Of a DNA stretch of 64,000 nucleotides, positions 1-10,043 are shown one piece after another. The notes beneath the pieces are model-generated. The model saw only the letters and a list, made by a program, of their open reading frames with translations. It ran no database searches and was not told the origin of the DNA. Location: positions 1,302,001 through 1,366,000 of the forward strand of contig NZ_CP022752.1 of the NCBI RefSeq assembly GCF_002263515.1. The letters are read 5' to 3'. The stretch comes from Actinopolyspora erythraea. GTDB lineage: Bacteria; Actinomycetota; Actinomycetes; Mycobacteriales; Pseudonocardiaceae. The position numbers and the translations under genes are program-made. How positions within the stretch are numbered: the first letter of the stretch is position 1; the number at the start of each line of letters is the position of its first letter.

Positions 1-249
1 CGAAGGAGGCGCGATCGCCGATCCGTTGGCCCAGGACAGGGCGGCGGCCGGATCTCGACAGGTGGATTCCACCCTCGGGTGACGGATTCGGCGGGGGCGC
101 CGTCGACCCACCGTGCGGTTCCTGGGTGTTGGCCAGGGAAGCAGGGGAACGAACAGAATTACCGCCACCAGTGGCGGAGGGCAGAGAACGTATGCAGACC
201 CCCGTGTGGCCGCGTCCGCACCGGACGCGCCCGGGGGTGAAGGAGCTGA

Positions 250-3200
250 ATGTTGAACAGGGAGACGTCCGCTGGTGAAGCCGGCGGATCCTCGGCTACA
301 TCCGGGCAGGACGAGCGGGCACAGGCCGAATCCGCTCAACGGACCTTCGAAATGCCCGCCAAACTGCGGGTGCACGCGCTGGCCAAGATGCTGGGGGTCA
401 CCAGTCGTGAGGTCATCGCCACGCTGGGTGAACTCGGTGAGTCCGTGCGCAGTGCGCAGTCCAACATCACCCGGGAGGTCGCGCTCGACGTGGTGCGCTC
501 GTTGCGGCCGGACCGCATCGACCCCGAGTCCGCCGGGACTTCCGAGCGGCCCGCCTCGGAGGAGCGCTCCGCCTCACCGCGCTCCACCGGGAGCGAGGCG
601 GTCGAGGAGCCCGGGCCGAACCGGGCGAGCGCCGCGGCGGAGTCCGTGAGCGCCGCTGCCGCGGACACGAGTACAGCTACTACCGACAACGGCGAGGATG
701 CGGCAGTGACGGGCGACAACGCCGCCACCGGTGAGGTCTCCGCGACGGCGGAAACGCGAACCGACGGCGCGACCACCACGGGTGACGGTGCTTCGGACAA
801 CAGTGCGCTCGCCCCGGCCTTCGCCGCCCCGCAGGCCATGTTCCTGCCGCCGTCCGAACCGAGCCGGGCGGCGCAACCGGAGGCCTCCGAGGAGGAGTCC
901 GAGCAGCCCGAGCGGTCCGGGGACTCCGCCGCGGTCGAGGACGCCGAGCAGGAACAGCTCGAGAGCGGCTCCGCGCGCCGTCGTCGCCGTCGTGGCAGGC
1001 GGGGGCGCGGTCGAGGTCGTGGTGGTGAGGGCGAGTACGCCGACTCCTCGGACGCCGCGAGTTCCGGGGAGGCCACGGCTGAGTCCGCTGCGGACGGGGA
1101 GACCGCCGAGGAGGCCAGGGGGTCCGACAAACCCGCCCGGGACCAGAAGAAGGACAAGAAGAGCAAGAAGGACAAGAAGGACAAGTCCGGCGAGGCGGAT
1201 GCGAAGCGGTCCGCCCAGCGGGGCGAGGGTTCCCGGGACTCCGGAACCGATGATTCCGGTGAGACCGCCGAACGCGGTGCCGAGCTCGGCGAGGCCACCG
1301 AGGAGGAGACCACCGACAGCGGTGCGAGTGGCACGAGCAGGCGCAGGCGTCGCAGGCGCCGCAAGAGCACGGGCGACTCCGACAACGCCTCCACGCGGGA
1401 GGACGATCCTCCCAACACGGTCGTGCACGTGCGCGAGACCTCGTCCGACAACGGCAGGCAGGAGGCCGAGGACGAGGTGCGCGCGATCAAGGGTTCCACG
1501 CGTCTGGAAGCCAAGCGGCAGCGCCGCAGGGACGGCAGGGAAGCCGGTCGAAAGCGTGCTCCGGTGCTGTCCGAGTCGGAGTTCCTGGCTCGCCGGGAGT
1601 CGGTCGACCGCAAGATGGTCGTGCGCGAGAACGAGGGACAGACCCAGGTCGCCGTGCTCGAGGACGACATCCTGGTCGAGAACTTCGTGACCTCCTCGGG
1701 CAGCGACTCGCTCGTCGGCAACGTCTACCTGGGCCGGGTGCAGAACGTGCTGCCCAGCATGGAGGCGGCGTTCGTCGACATCGGCAAGGGCCGCAACGCC
1801 GTGCTCTACGCGGGGGAGGTCGACTGGGAGGCCGCCGGTCTGGCGGGCAAGTCCCGCCGGATCGAGCAGGCCCTCTCCACGGGTGACAGCGTGTTGGTGC
1901 AGGTCACCAAGGACCCGTTGGGGCACAAGGGCGCCAGGCTGACCACCCAGATCAGCCTGCCCGGACGTTTCCTGGTGTACGTGCCGGGAGGCGGTGCCAC
2001 CGGCATCAGTCGGAAGTTGCCCGACAACGAGCGCAAGCGGCTCAAGGAGATCCTCAAGCGGATCGTCCCGGAGGACTCCGGTGTCATCATCCGCACGGCT
2101 TCCGAGGGGACCAGCGAGGAGGCGCTGGAACGGGACGTGCGTCGGCTGCAGGCGCAGTGGGAGGTCATCAGGGAGAGGTCCGAGGCCTCGGGCGCGCAGG
2201 CGCCGCAGTTGCTCTACGCCGAACCGGATCTGCTGATCAAGGTGGTCAGGGACCTGTTCACCGAGGACTTCTCCTCGCTGACGGTGCAGGGCGGCCAGGC
2301 CTGGGAGACAATCGAGGAATACGTCCAGCACGTGGCGCCGGACCTGCTGAGCAGGTTGAGCAAGCACGTCGGTACCAAGGACGTCTTCACCGAGTACCGG
2401 GTCGACGAGCAGATCTCCAAGGCGCTCGACCGCAAGGTCTGGTTGCCTTCGGGTGGTTACCTCGTCGTCGACCGCACCGAGGCGATGACCGTCATCGACG
2501 TCAACACCGGCAAGTTCACCGGTTCGGGGGGAAACCTCGAGGAGACGGTGACCCGCAACAACCTGGAGGCGGCCGAGGAGATCGTGCGTCAGCTCAGGTT
2601 GCGCGACATCGGTGGCATCATCGTCATCGACTTCATCGACATGGTGCTGGAGTCCAACCGTGATCTGGTGCTGCGGCGGCTGACCGAGTGCCTCGGCAGG
2701 GACCGCACCCGGCACCAGGTGGCCGAGGTGACCTCGCTCGGGCTGGTGCAGATGACCCGCAAACGGGTCGGCACCGGGCTCCTGGAGGCCTACAGCAGCA
2801 CCTGTGAGCACTGCCGTGGTCGGGGGGTTCTCGTCTCCACCGAACCGATCGACCACAGTCAGCACATCCCCGCCGCCGGCGGTTCGCGGCGCGGCAAGCA
2901 ACGGAGCAAGTCGGGCCAGCAGGCCGAGAGTCCGATCGAGACGGACGAGGCGGCGGCCACGACGAGCACCGCGAGCGCGGCCGAATCGGACGGCGGGTCG
3001 ACCCGTGCCGAGGGGGACGGTGGATCCGGTTCTCGTTCGAGGCGGCGCCAGCGGCGGCAGACGGGCTCCTCCGCGGCGGAGCGGGACGACCGCCCGAGCA
3101 CCGACACGAGCAACAGCGATGCCGGTGAGGGGGCGGCCTCCAAGGGCGCTTCCGACCGGACGGTGGAGCCTGAGGTGCCTTCCGCGCCGGTGGCGGCCGT

Positions 3201-3489
3201 CGAGCGGACCGAGGAGGCGGCCCCAGCCGCCGAGAACGGAACCGCGCGCAATGGTGCCGTTCCGGAGACGCGGGGCAGGCGGAAGGCCAGCAGGCCGACC
3301 GGCATCGTCGGTTCCGATCCGCAGCCGGTCGTGCTCGAATCCGCAGAGCGGACCGTCGAGAGCGCCTCCGGAGCGGACGAGGCCGCGAACACGAGTGCTT
3401 TCGAGGTTTCCGTGGGACCGGTGAGGCGTTCGGGCCGCAGGGCCGCCGGACGTGCGGCAGGCCCTCCCGTCGGTTCCGAGGAGGAGTAA
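250..3489 (+). CDS. rne: Ribonuclease E/G family protein with N-terminal IF2_N-like segment
   Basis: Endoribonuclease that processes rRNA and degrades mRNA. The catalytic core has an S1-like RNA-binding stretch near residue 485 (NVYLGRVQNVLPSMEAAFVD), the DNase I-like metal site near 748 (VIDVNTGKFTG, then IVIDFIDM) and the Zn-link CEHC near 852. Both flanks are long, low-complexity, acidic and Arg-rich tails, as is usual in actinobacterial RNase E. Residues about 35-63 (AKLRVHALAKMLG) resemble the N-terminal domain of initiation factor IF-2. The 1079-aa length fits a tailed RNase E. The ATG follows AAGGAG at 239-244. It lies upstream of rplU-rpmA-obgE, the order I recall from mycobacteria. 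Confidence 0.93.
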   Translation: MLNRETSAGEAGGSSATSGQDERAQAESAQRTFEMPAKLRVHALAKMLGVTSREVIATLGELGESVRSAQSNITREVALDVVRSLRPDRIDPESAGTSERPASEERSASPRSTGSEAVEEPGPNRASAAAESVSAAAADTSTATTDNGEDAAVTGDNAATGEVSATAETRTDGATTTGDGASDNSALAPAFAAPQAMFLPPSEPSRAAQPEASEEESEQPERSGDSAAVEDAEQEQLESGSARRRRRRGRRGRGRGRGGEGEYADSSDAASSGEATAESAADGETAEEARGSDKPARDQKKDKKSKKDKKDKSGEADAKRSAQRGEGSRDSGTDDSGETAERGAELGEATEEETTDSGASGTSRRRRRRRRKSTGDSDNASTREDDPPNTVVHVRETSSDNGRQEAEDEVRAIKGSTRLEAKRQRRRDGREAGRKRAPVLSESEFLARRESVDRKMVVRENEGQTQVAVLEDDILVENFVTSSGSDSLVGNVYLGRVQNVLPSMEAAFVDIGKGRNAVLYAGEVDWEAAGLAGKSRRIEQALSTGDSVLVQVTKDPLGHKGARLTTQISLPGRFLVYVPGGGATGISRKLPDNERKRLKEILKRIVPEDSGVIIRTASEGTSEEALERDVRRLQAQWEVIRERSEASGAQAPQLLYAEPDLLIKVVRDLFTEDFSSLTVQGGQAWETIEEYVQHVAPDLLSRLSKHVGTKDVFTEYRVDEQISKALDRKVWLPSGGYLVVDRTEAMTVIDVNTGKFTGSGGNLEETVTRNNLEAAEEIVRQLRLRDIGGIIVIDFIDMVLESNRDLVLRRLTECLGRDRTRHQVAEVTSLGLVQMTRKRVGTGLLEAYSSTCEHCRGRGVLVSTEPIDHSQHIPAAGGSRRGKQRSKSGQQAESPIETDEAAATTSTASAAESDGGSTRAEGDGGSGSRSRRRQRRQTGSSAAERDDRPSTDTSNSDAGEGAASKGASDRTVEPEVPSAPVAAVERTEEAAPAAENGTARNGAVPETRGRRKASRPTGIVGSDPQPVVLESAERTVESASGADEAANTSAFEVSVGPVRRSGRRAAGRAAGPPVGSEEE

Positions 3490-3502
3490 GCCCCTTCGGG
3501 GC
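3490..3502 (+). terminator. Short hairpin directly after rne stop
   Basis: GCCCC-TTC-GGGGC begins at the base after the TAA codon. The stem is only 5 bp and no T-tract follows, so it may be an mRNA 3'-end stabiliser or a weak terminator. Confidence 0.3.
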
Positions 3503-4249
3503 GGAACTCCTCCGGTGCCGTGCCGTTACACCTCGCACGTGCGACTGGCGATCGGCGTTGGCCCGCCGCTGGGGTGAGTCGTTTCAGAGGTGTGCGCCGA
3601 GGCGGGGTTCGGATCCAGCGGAGCCGCTCCGGCGGCCGAGTCGACCTGCTCGGCCGCCGGAGCTCTCGCGGCCGGTTTTCCCGCGGGGGCGATGATTCGG
3701 GAAAACCGGACACGGTGTCGTTTCCGCGGGGCCGCTTTCGTGCGGCGGTCGTTGACCGCGCTGGGAAATCGACCGGGCGAGCCCCGGCCGGGGATATGCC
3801 GTGCCGAGTTCGTGACTTCTCAGGAGGCCGGGGGGTTTCGGTTTTCTCCCCGTGTGGCCCGGGAGGGCTCGTTTCGACGAATCCTTTCGTGGACGGTCGC
3901 TGACTTGTGAGGTGTTCCGGTCGCCGTTGATCTTCACTTGACCGTGGGACACGAAGCGCCGACCGGTTTCTTCTTCTTTCGCGATAGATTCTCGTGGTGC
4001 AGCCTGTCGTGCTGCCGTGGATCCGGGGCAGGGGTAGTTGCTCTACCGGTCAAGCCGGACACGTACAGTGTCACAGAGTGACTAATTTCACGAATATTAT
4101 TCGTGTTTATCGTCACGGTATGGTGCTCGCTGTGATTTCCGTCTATGGTTACTCCTCGGTAAGAGTAATTGAGGTCACTCACTGTGTTTTACGTCCCATC
4201 GAGCGGGCGGGAACCGGGATGATCGAGCACCGCACACCGAGGTGGTTCC
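3503..4249. other. 747-bp intergenic region between rne and the DUF6230 gene
   Basis: No convincing coding frame is present. The GC-rich left two thirds carry nothing recognisable. The last 200 bases are strikingly AT-rich for this genome and contain inverted repeats, listed separately, that suggest the promoter region of the next gene. Confidence 0.6.
4081..4168. promoter_or_regulatory. AT-rich control region with two inverted repeats upstream of DUF6230 operon
   Basis: The region holds a perfect 7-bp-arm palindrome at 4089-4105 (CACGAAT-ATT-ATTCGTG) and a second inverted repeat TTACTC...GAGTAA at 4149-4168. They lie 82-161 bases upstream of the DUF6230 start. The low GC and paired symmetry suggest binding of a dimeric regulator. 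No regulator gene is adjacent, so the cognate protein is unknown. Confidence 0.5.
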
Positions 4250-4882
4250 ATGGCGGCGAATCGCGAACTCGAAACCGATGACGGCAATGCGCCCAACGGG
4301 CGCACCCGGTGGCGTGTCTTCGCGCTGATGCTGCTCGGAAGTTTTTCCGTGATCGCGCTGATGTTGACCGGGCTCTCCAAGGGGGCGATGGCCGCCAACT
4401 TCGCCGTCTCGGGAGTTACCTACAAAGCCTCGGCCGACAAACTCGTGGCCGAGGGGGTCGCTCAATTCGGGGCCTACGACGAGGGATCGGGGGAGAAAAA
4501 CCACCCGGTGTTGGTCAACGCGTTCAAACACGCCGAGTTGAGCGATTTCTGCCAGTCCTTCGTGATCCCGGATCTCCCCGGCATCGGGGACGCCACCGTC
4601 CGCATCGAGGCTCCCGGCGGGATGGAGGCCCAGCGCCTCGTCCTCGGGGTGGAGAAGGTCAGCGGTGACCTCACCCTCAAGAACGTCCAGATCGGCAGGG
4701 ACGCCTCCCAGCTGGACCTCGGTCCCGAGGGAGTGGGCGGCGCCGAGGGTGGCTTCGGCATCCAGGCCACCGGTGCCGAGATCGACGGTCTGCGGCAGCA
4801 GGCCTGGTCCACCACCGCCTCCACGCTCAACCTCCGGGACGTGGAGATCACCACCAAGCCCGGTCATCACCCCTGCTTCTGA
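4250..4882 (+). CDS. DUF6230 family membrane-anchored protein
   Basis: 210 aa. A short cytoplasmic N-terminus (GRTRWRVFALM) is followed by one hydrophobic segment at about residues 24-46, then an extracytoplasmic domain rich in small residues and beta-prone stretches. It fits the DUF6230 family of actinomycete proteins often misnamed cholesterol esterase; the function is unknown. The ATG is preceded by GAGGTGG. A DUF6114 protein and a third exported protein follow, the arrangement I know from Streptomyces and relatives. Confidence 0.75.
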   Translation: MAANRELETDDGNAPNGRTRWRVFALMLLGSFSVIALMLTGLSKGAMAANFAVSGVTYKASADKLVAEGVAQFGAYDEGSGEKNHPVLVNAFKHAELSDFCQSFVIPDLPGIGDATVRIEAPGGMEAQRLVLGVEKVSGDLTLKNVQIGRDASQLDLGPEGVGGAEGGFGIQATGAEIDGLRQQAWSTTASTLNLRDVEITTKPGHHPCF

Positions 4883-4966
4883 TCTCGGGGAGATGACCTC
4901 GCGTCCGAGCGACCGGAAACACGATCCGCGCGCCGACGGAGCGGCGGCACGGGGAGGGGGTCAACA

Positions 4967-5521
4967 GTGAAAGGTAGTGCGGGCGAACGCCGCGGCGTCT
5001 CGGCGGTGTTGGCCGGATTCCGAAGCTGGCGCAGGACGAGACCCTTCTGGGGTGGGCTGTTCACCCTGCTCGCGGCGCTTCTGCTGCTGTATCCCCCCTA
5101 CGCCTCGTTGAAGCTGGGCGACGTCGAGGTGTCGCTGCGCACGACAGCCGGAATCTCGGCCCTGGTGATCGGGGTGGTGATGATCGCCTGTGCCCTCTCG
5201 TTCTGGGTCCGCCCCGAGTGGAGGTTGTCCGCGGGCATCGTCGCCCTGCTGCTGTCGCTGGTGGCACTGGTGGTCGTCAACCTCGGATCCTTCCTGGTCG
5301 GCACGACGCTGGGGGTGGTCGGCTCCTCGCTCGCGATCGCCTGGTCGCCCCGCCGTGGCGCGGGGAGCGGTGCCGCCGGTCAGCGGCCCGGCGGGACCGC
5401 AAGGCGCCGGGAGTTCCCGTCCGGTCGAAAGCCCTCCCCGGTCCCGAGGGAGCGCCGCTCGGAGGACGAGGGGGCCACGACCGTGGCAGAGGGCACGCGA
5501 ATCGGCGAAGGAGACACGTGA
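4967..5521 (+). CDS. DUF6114-like integral membrane protein
   Basis: 184 aa with an N-terminal Arg-rich stretch (FRSWRRTRPFWGGLF) and four hydrophobic segments in residues about 27-125 (FTLLAALLLLYPP, ISALVIGVVMIACALSF, LSAGIVALLLSLVALVVV, FLVGTTLGVVGSSLAIAW). A polar, charged C-terminal tail follows. This matches the DUF6114 family that accompanies DUF6230 proteins; the role is unknown. The GTG start has GGGGAGGGGG upstream. The stop overlaps the start of the next gene by 4 bases (GTGA), so the two are probably translationally coupled. Confidence 0.75.
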   Translation: MKGSAGERRGVSAVLAGFRSWRRTRPFWGGLFTLLAALLLLYPPYASLKLGDVEVSLRTTAGISALVIGVVMIACALSFWVRPEWRLSAGIVALLLSLVALVVVNLGSFLVGTTLGVVGSSLAIAWSPRRGAGSGAAGQRPGGTARRREFPSGRKPSPVPRERRSEDEGATTVAEGTRIGEGDT

Positions 5522-6336
5522 GGGAGGAACACCGACGTCCGCGGGCCGCCACCGCGAGGGGCCGGCGAGCTCGCTCACCGCGAACGAGCACCGTGGCGGC
5601 CCTGCTCGCCGGGCTGGCCGTGCTGGGCAGCGCGGTCGGTCTGACGGACCCCGCCCTCGTGGCGGCACAACAGCCGGAGTCGTCGCGGGAACCGACACCG
5701 ACGGGGAGCAGCTCGCCGGCACCCGGCACCGAGTCCACGACGCCCACGGAATCGGCCGAACCGAGCTCGACCCCGCCGGAGCCCCCGGCTTCCTCGCGTT
5801 CCCCGGAATCCGGTGAACCGACCGCCCCCACCTCCGAGACCGGAGGATCCGAGCTTCCGCTCGCCTCGGAGCAGTCCCCGGACGTGCGGCCCGGTCCGGG
5901 GCGCACCTGGACGCTCACCTCCAGCTCGCTGACGCTGCGGGGAGTGCGGTACCAGGGTTTCGCGATGCGGGAGGTGGCCGGTGAGCAGGTGCGAACGATG
6001 CACTTCACCGTCGACGAGCTGCTGATCCGCGACCTCGTGCAGCGTGGTGACCTGGGCAACGGCAGGGTGGCCCGGGTCGCGGCCGACCCGGGGAGCGTCT
6101 CCACGATCACCGAGGGGCCCATCGAGCTGTACACCCGCAAACTGACCGGCACGCTCAACGTCGCCGGTTATCCGCTGGTGCCGGTGGAGCTCTCCCCGGA
6201 GGCGCTGCTGCTTCCCGACGTGGATCTCGGCTTCCTCGAGCTGCCCGAGCTGACGTTCAGCGACGCGGTGGTGCGCAATGCCGAGCTAAGTGGCGGTAAA
6301 CTGTTCATACCGGGTGCTGAGATAGCCCTGGAGTGA
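5518..6336 (+). CDS. Secreted protein of the DUF6230/DUF6114 cluster
   Basis: 272 aa. The start is the GTG overlapping the DUF6114 stop; the open frame extends further upstream but there it only shadows the previous gene. A twin-Arg-rich N-terminus and a hydrophobic segment (VAALLAGLAVLGSAVGLTD) look like a signal peptide ending near residue 50. A Pro/Ser/Thr/Glu-rich linker to about residue 125 leads to a beta-rich C-terminal domain (TLTSSSLTLRGVRYQGF onward). That domain resembles the repeat-like architecture of the DUF6230 partner. It is probably surface-exposed; no enzymatic motif was seen. Confidence 0.7.
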   Translation: MREEHRRPRAATARGRRARSPRTSTVAALLAGLAVLGSAVGLTDPALVAAQQPESSREPTPTGSSSPAPGTESTTPTESAEPSSTPPEPPASSRSPESGEPTAPTSETGGSELPLASEQSPDVRPGPGRTWTLTSSSLTLRGVRYQGFAMREVAGEQVRTMHFTVDELLIRDLVQRGDLGNGRVARVAADPGSVSTITEGPIELYTRKLTGTLNVAGYPLVPVELSPEALLLPDVDLGFLELPELTFSDAVVRNAELSGGKLFIPGAEIALE

Positions 6337-6400
6337 TCAACAGTCCCGGTGCCCTCGGTACGCCGTGGCCCCTGCCGGAACGGCACCGGAGGTCGGACTG

Positions 6401-6613
6401 TACGATGGGCGGGAATTTCTCGCCGCCGGACGGGCGGTAGGGGTTCGGCGCCCATACGGCGAGGTCAACCCGACAGGGTCAGCCCTCGTCGCTGGGGCGG
6501 GAACCCCCTGTGACGCCGCTTGGTCGGCGTACTGGGATCTCCGGACAGCCGGGGAGGGCGTCCGTCGCAGACTGGTGAACTAGCGAAACCGAGCAGCAGG
6601 AGACTTCCGACTC
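6401..6613 (+). promoter_or_regulatory. Candidate promoter and long leader of rplU-rpmA
   Basis: A TACGAT -10-like hexamer at 6401-6406 sits about 205 bases ahead of rplU; no good -35 is visible. The leader contains an ACGCCG-CTTGGT-CGGCGT hairpin (6513-6530). Ribosomal protein leaders are often autoregulatory, but this one does not match a leader family I can name. Confidence 0.3.
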
Positions 6614-6922
6614 ATGTACGCGATCGTCAAGACCGGCGGCAAACAGTACAAGGTGGCCGTCGGGGACGTCGTCGAGGTTGAGAAGCTCGAGGGCGAGCTG
6701 GGTTCCGAGGTCACCCTCCCGGCGCTGATGGTCGTCGACGGCTCCGAAGTCACCGCCGACGCCGAAGCGCTGCGGAAGGTCTCGGTGACCGGCAAGCTGG
6801 TCGAGCAGACCAAAGGTCCCAAGATCCGAATCCACAAGTTCAAGAACAAGACCGGCTATCACAAGCGGCTGGGGCATCGGCAGAAGCTGACCCGCGTCGA
6901 AGTCACCGGCATCACCAAGTGA
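6614..6922 (+). CDS. rplU: 50S ribosomal protein L21
   Basis: 102 aa, normal length. It starts [18 protein letters not shown], the hallmark L21 N-terminus, and ends with the conserved [19 protein letters not shown] segment. L21 binds 23S rRNA in the large subunit. A CAGGAGA ribosome-binding site lies upstream. It is followed 14 bases later by rpmA and belongs to the rplU-rpmA-obgE block. Confidence 0.98.
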   Translation: MYAIVKTGGKQYKVAVGDVVEVEKLEGELGSEVTLPALMVVDGSEVTADAEALRKVSVTGKLVEQTKGPKIRIHKFKNKTGYHKRLGHRQKLTRVEVTGITK

Positions 6923-6936
6923 GGGCGTGAGAACAC

Positions 6937-7194
6937 ATGTCAACCAAGAAGGGCGCGTCCAACTCTCGGAACGGCCGTGACTCGAATCCCAAGTTCCTGG
7001 GAGTCAAGCGTTTCGGCGGCCAGAAGGTAAACGCCGGCGAGATCCTGGTGCGGCAACGCGGCACCAAGTTCCACCCCGGCGGCAACGTGGGGCGTGGCGG
7101 TGACGACACGCTGTTCGCCCTCTCCGCCGGTTCGGTGGAGTTCGCGCGCAAGCGCGGCCGGAAGTTTGTCAACGTCGTACCGAGCGAGGCCTGA
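6937..7194 (+). CDS. rpmA: 50S ribosomal protein L27
   Basis: 85 aa. It contains [21 protein letters not shown] and [23 protein letters not shown], diagnostic of L27, whose N-terminal tail reaches the peptidyl-transferase centre. The start MSTKKGASN shows no Firmicute-type cleavable extension. It is probably cotranscribed with rplU. A strong hairpin lies about 110 bases downstream, before obgE. Confidence 0.98.
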   Translation: MSTKKGASNSRNGRDSNPKFLGVKRFGGQKVNAGEILVRQRGTKFHPGGNVGRGGDDTLFALSAGSVEFARKRGRKFVNVVPSEA

Positions 7195-7304
7195 ACCGGC
7201 TTCGCTCCGTGGCCGGAGAGTGGATCTTCCGTGCCCGGGCTCCCTCACACGAGGTGATCGACTCCGCTCGGACGATCCGGACTTCGGACACACACTTGTT
7301 TTCC

Positions 7305-7356
7305 GCGAGGGGCGGGTCCGGTCTTTGCGCCGAGACCCGCCCCTCGCTTGGTTTTT
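7305..7356 (+). terminator. Strong terminator-like hairpin between rpmA and obgE
   Basis: The stem is 14 bp without mismatch (GCGAGGGGCGGGTC at 7305-7318 with GACCCGCCCCTCGC at 7334-7347) around a 15-nt loop, followed by TTGGTTTTT. This is one of the few hairpins here with a real T-run. It lies only 22 bases upstream of the obgE start, so it either ends the ribosomal transcript or attenuates obgE. Confidence 0.75.
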
Positions 7357-7378
7357 CGCTCCGGTCCTGGAGGTTTCC

Positions 7379-8869
7379 GTGTCGCGCTTCGTCGATCGTG
7401 TGACCATTCATGTCGCCGCAGGCGACGGAGGTAATGGTTGCGCATCGATCCACCGGGAGAAGTTCAAACCGCTGGGGGGCCCGGACGGTGGCAACGGGGG
7501 CAGGGGCGGTGACGTCACGCTCGTGGTGGACCCCGGGGTGCACACCCTGCTGGACTTCCACTACCGCCCACACCTCACCGCGACCCGGGGGACCCAGGGC
7601 CGGGGCAGTATGCGCAACGGAGCCGCCGGTGCGGATCTGGAGTTGCCGGTGCCCGAGGGCACGGTGGTCTCCACTCCGGACGGGGAAGTACTGGCCGACC
7701 TGGTCGGCGAGGGCACCAGGTTCGTGGTCGCGCGTGGTGGCCGTGGCGGGTTGGGCAACGCCGCTCTGGTCTCCAGAGCCCGGAAGGCTCCCGGCTTCGC
7801 CCTGCTGGGCGAGCCCGGCGAGCGCGGGGACGTGGTGCTGGAGCTGAAGTCGGTCGCCGACGTGGGACTGGTGGGCTTCCCCTCGGCCGGTAAGTCCTCC
7901 CTGGTGTCGGTGCTCTCCGCGGCCAAACCCCGCATCGCCGAGTACCCGTTCACCACGTTGGCCCCCAATCTCGGGGTGGTCACGGCGGACGACAAGGTGT
8001 TCACCGTCGCCGACGTTCCCGGCCTGATACCCGGTGCCAGCGAGGGCCGTGGACTGGGGCTGGAGTTCCTGCGGCACATCGAACGCTGTGCCGTGCTGGT
8101 TCACGTGGTCGACTGCGCGACCTTCGAACCGGAGCGGGACCCGATGTCCGACATCGACGCCCTGGAACAGGAGCTAGCGCGCTACACCCCCGCCCTCAGC
8201 GAGCAGCACGGTGCGGTGGACCTGGCGCGGCGGCCACGGCTGATCGTGCTGAACAAGATGGACATCCCCGATGCCAGGGCCATGGCCGATCTGGTGCACG
8301 AACAGGTGCGCGAGCGCGGCTGGCCGGTGTTCGAGGTCTCCACCGCCACCCACGACGGGCTCCGGGAGCTGCGCTTCGCCCTCGCGGAGGAGGTCGAGCG
8401 GTTCCGGGCCAGTCTGCCCGCCGCCGAGCCCACCCGGGTGAAGGTGCGACCGAAGGCGGTCGACGACGGTGGGTTCACCGTGGAGCCCGACCCGGAGGTG
8501 CCGGACGCCTACGTGGTGCGTGGGGACAAGCCCGAGAGGTGGGTGAAGCAGACCAGCTTCGACAACGAGGAGGCCGTGGACTTCCTGTCCGACAGGCTCG
8601 CGAAGCTCGGGGTCGAGGAGGAACTGGCCCGCCAGGGAGCCCAACCGGGCAGCCAGGTCACGATCGGTTCGGTCACCTTCGACTGGGAACCCACCACGCC
8701 GGAGGGCAACGCCGCTGTGCGTGGCGGCGATGCCGCGGGGACGGGGCGTGTGTCGGCCGAGCAGCGCAAGGCGGCCAAGCGCGCCCGGCGTACCGGCACC
8801 ACCGACGAGTCCGGGCACCCCGTGGTCGAAGACGACGCGATCGAGGACGACGAGGACGACTCGCTATGA
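7379..8869 (+). CDS. obgE: GTPase Obg/CgtA
   Basis: 496 aa. The protein is a ribosome-associated GTPase acting in 50S assembly and stress control. It has the Gly-rich Obg fold (residues 1-158), a G domain with GFPSAGKSS (about 163-171), [14 protein letters not shown] (near 211) and NKMD (near 291), and a C-terminal OCT domain (about 340-425). I chose the GTG at 7379 because CTGGAGG lies just upstream and the protein then begins [20 protein letters not shown], the standard Obg start. The longer open frame upstream runs through rpmA. The stop overlaps proB (ATGA). Confidence 0.96.
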   Translation: MSRFVDRVTIHVAAGDGGNGCASIHREKFKPLGGPDGGNGGRGGDVTLVVDPGVHTLLDFHYRPHLTATRGTQGRGSMRNGAAGADLELPVPEGTVVSTPDGEVLADLVGEGTRFVVARGGRGGLGNAALVSRARKAPGFALLGEPGERGDVVLELKSVADVGLVGFPSAGKSSLVSVLSAAKPRIAEYPFTTLAPNLGVVTADDKVFTVADVPGLIPGASEGRGLGLEFLRHIERCAVLVHVVDCATFEPERDPMSDIDALEQELARYTPALSEQHGAVDLARRPRLIVLNKMDIPDARAMADLVHEQVRERGWPVFEVSTATHDGLRELRFALAEEVERFRASLPAAEPTRVKVRPKAVDDGGFTVEPDPEVPDAYVVRGDKPERWVKQTSFDNEEAVDFLSDRLAKLGVEEELARQGAQPGSQVTIGSVTFDWEPTTPEGNAAVRGGDAAGTGRVSAEQRKAAKRARRTGTTDESGHPVVEDDAIEDDEDDSL

Positions 8870-10002
8870 GTTCCGGTGAACTCGCCGGTGTGAGCTCTCC
8901 GACGAGGAAAGCGATCTCGACGGCCCGCCGTGTCGTGGTCAAGATCGGTTCCTCCTCGTTGACCACGGCCGAAGGCGGTCTCGACGATCGCCGTCTGGCC
9001 GCGCTGGTGGAAACCGTCGCCGGACGGATGGCGGAGGGCGGTCAGCTCGTGCTGGTCTCCTCCGGGGCCATCGCGGCTGGGATCGCACCGCTGGCCTTGG
9101 GCGGAAGGCCCAGGGACCTGGCCACCCAGCAGGCGGCCGCCAGCGTGGGGCAGCAGGCGTTGGTACACGCCTACGCCGCCTCCTTCGCCCGGTTCGGGCT
9201 GACCGTGGGGCAGGTACTGCTGACCGCCGACGACGTCGTCCGCAGGTCGCACTACCGCAACGCGCACCGCACGTTGCACCGGCTGCTCAACCTCGGTGCG
9301 GTTCCCGTGGTCAACGAGAACGACACGGTCGCCACCGCCGAGATCCGGTTCGGCGACAACGACAGGCTGGCCGCGCTGGTCGCCCACCTGGTCGGTGCCG
9401 ACGCCCTGGTGCTGCTCTCGGACGTGGACGCCCTCTACGACGGTGACCCGCGCGACGATGGGGCCAGTGCGGTCCACGAGGTCTCGGCCGCGCACGACCT
9501 GGAGGGGATCACGGTGGGCAGCAGCGGGTCCTCGGGGCTGGGGACCGGTGGGATGGCCTCCAAGGTGCAGGCGGCCAGAGTGGCCTGTTCGGCGGGTATC
9601 CCCGTCCTGCTCACCTCGGCGGATCTGGCGCGCGAGGCACTCGGTCGGGCCGAGGTGGGCACCGTGTTCGCCGCGACCGGGCCGCGGTTGTCGGCACGGC
9701 GGTTCTGGCTGGCGCACGCCGCCGGGGCGCACGGCAGGCTCCATCTCGACGAGGGAGCCGTCGACGCCGTGGTACGGCGGCGGCGCTCCCTGCTCGCGGC
9801 GGGCATCACCGGTGTCGAGGGAGTGTTCGAGGGGGGCGACGTGGTCGAGCTGGCGGGGCCGTCCGGTGCCGTGGTGGCGAGGGGAGTGGTCTGCTTCGAC
9901 GCCGCCGAGCTGCCCGGCCTGATCGGCCGTTCCAGCCACGAGCTGCCCGTCGAGCAGCGGCGGGAGGTCGTGCACGCCGATGATTTGGCCCCCCTCACCT
10001 GA
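8866..10002 (+). CDS. proB: Glutamate 5-kinase
   Basis: 378 aa. It phosphorylates glutamate in the first step of proline synthesis. The amino-acid kinase domain shows [33 protein letters not shown] and [14 protein letters not shown]-terminal PUA domain covers about residues 290-370 ([24 protein letters not shown]). The ATG lies in an ATGA overlap with obgE. The longer frame starting further upstream is inside obgE. The usual partner proA is not in the window; recQ and a P450 module separate proB from nadD. Confidence 0.96.
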   Translation: MSSGELAGVSSPTRKAISTARRVVVKIGSSSLTTAEGGLDDRRLAALVETVAGRMAEGGQLVLVSSGAIAAGIAPLALGGRPRDLATQQAAASVGQQALVHAYAASFARFGLTVGQVLLTADDVVRRSHYRNAHRTLHRLLNLGAVPVVNENDTVATAEIRFGDNDRLAALVAHLVGADALVLLSDVDALYDGDPRDDGASAVHEVSAAHDLEGITVGSSGSSGLGTGGMASKVQAARVACSAGIPVLLTSADLAREALGRAEVGTVFAATGPRLSARRFWLAHAAGAHGRLHLDEGAVDAVVRRRRSLLAAGITGVEGVFEGGDVVELAGPSGAVVARGVVCFDAAELPGLIGRSSHELPVEQRREVVHADDLAPLT

Positions 10003-10043
10003 GGTGCGTATGCCGTCATCTCGCTTTGCGTGGCTGGTTGGGC

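Noticed and set aside
574..2901. 775-aa minus-strand frame inside rne
   Set aside because: Antisense shadow of RNase E; no family motif and no start context.
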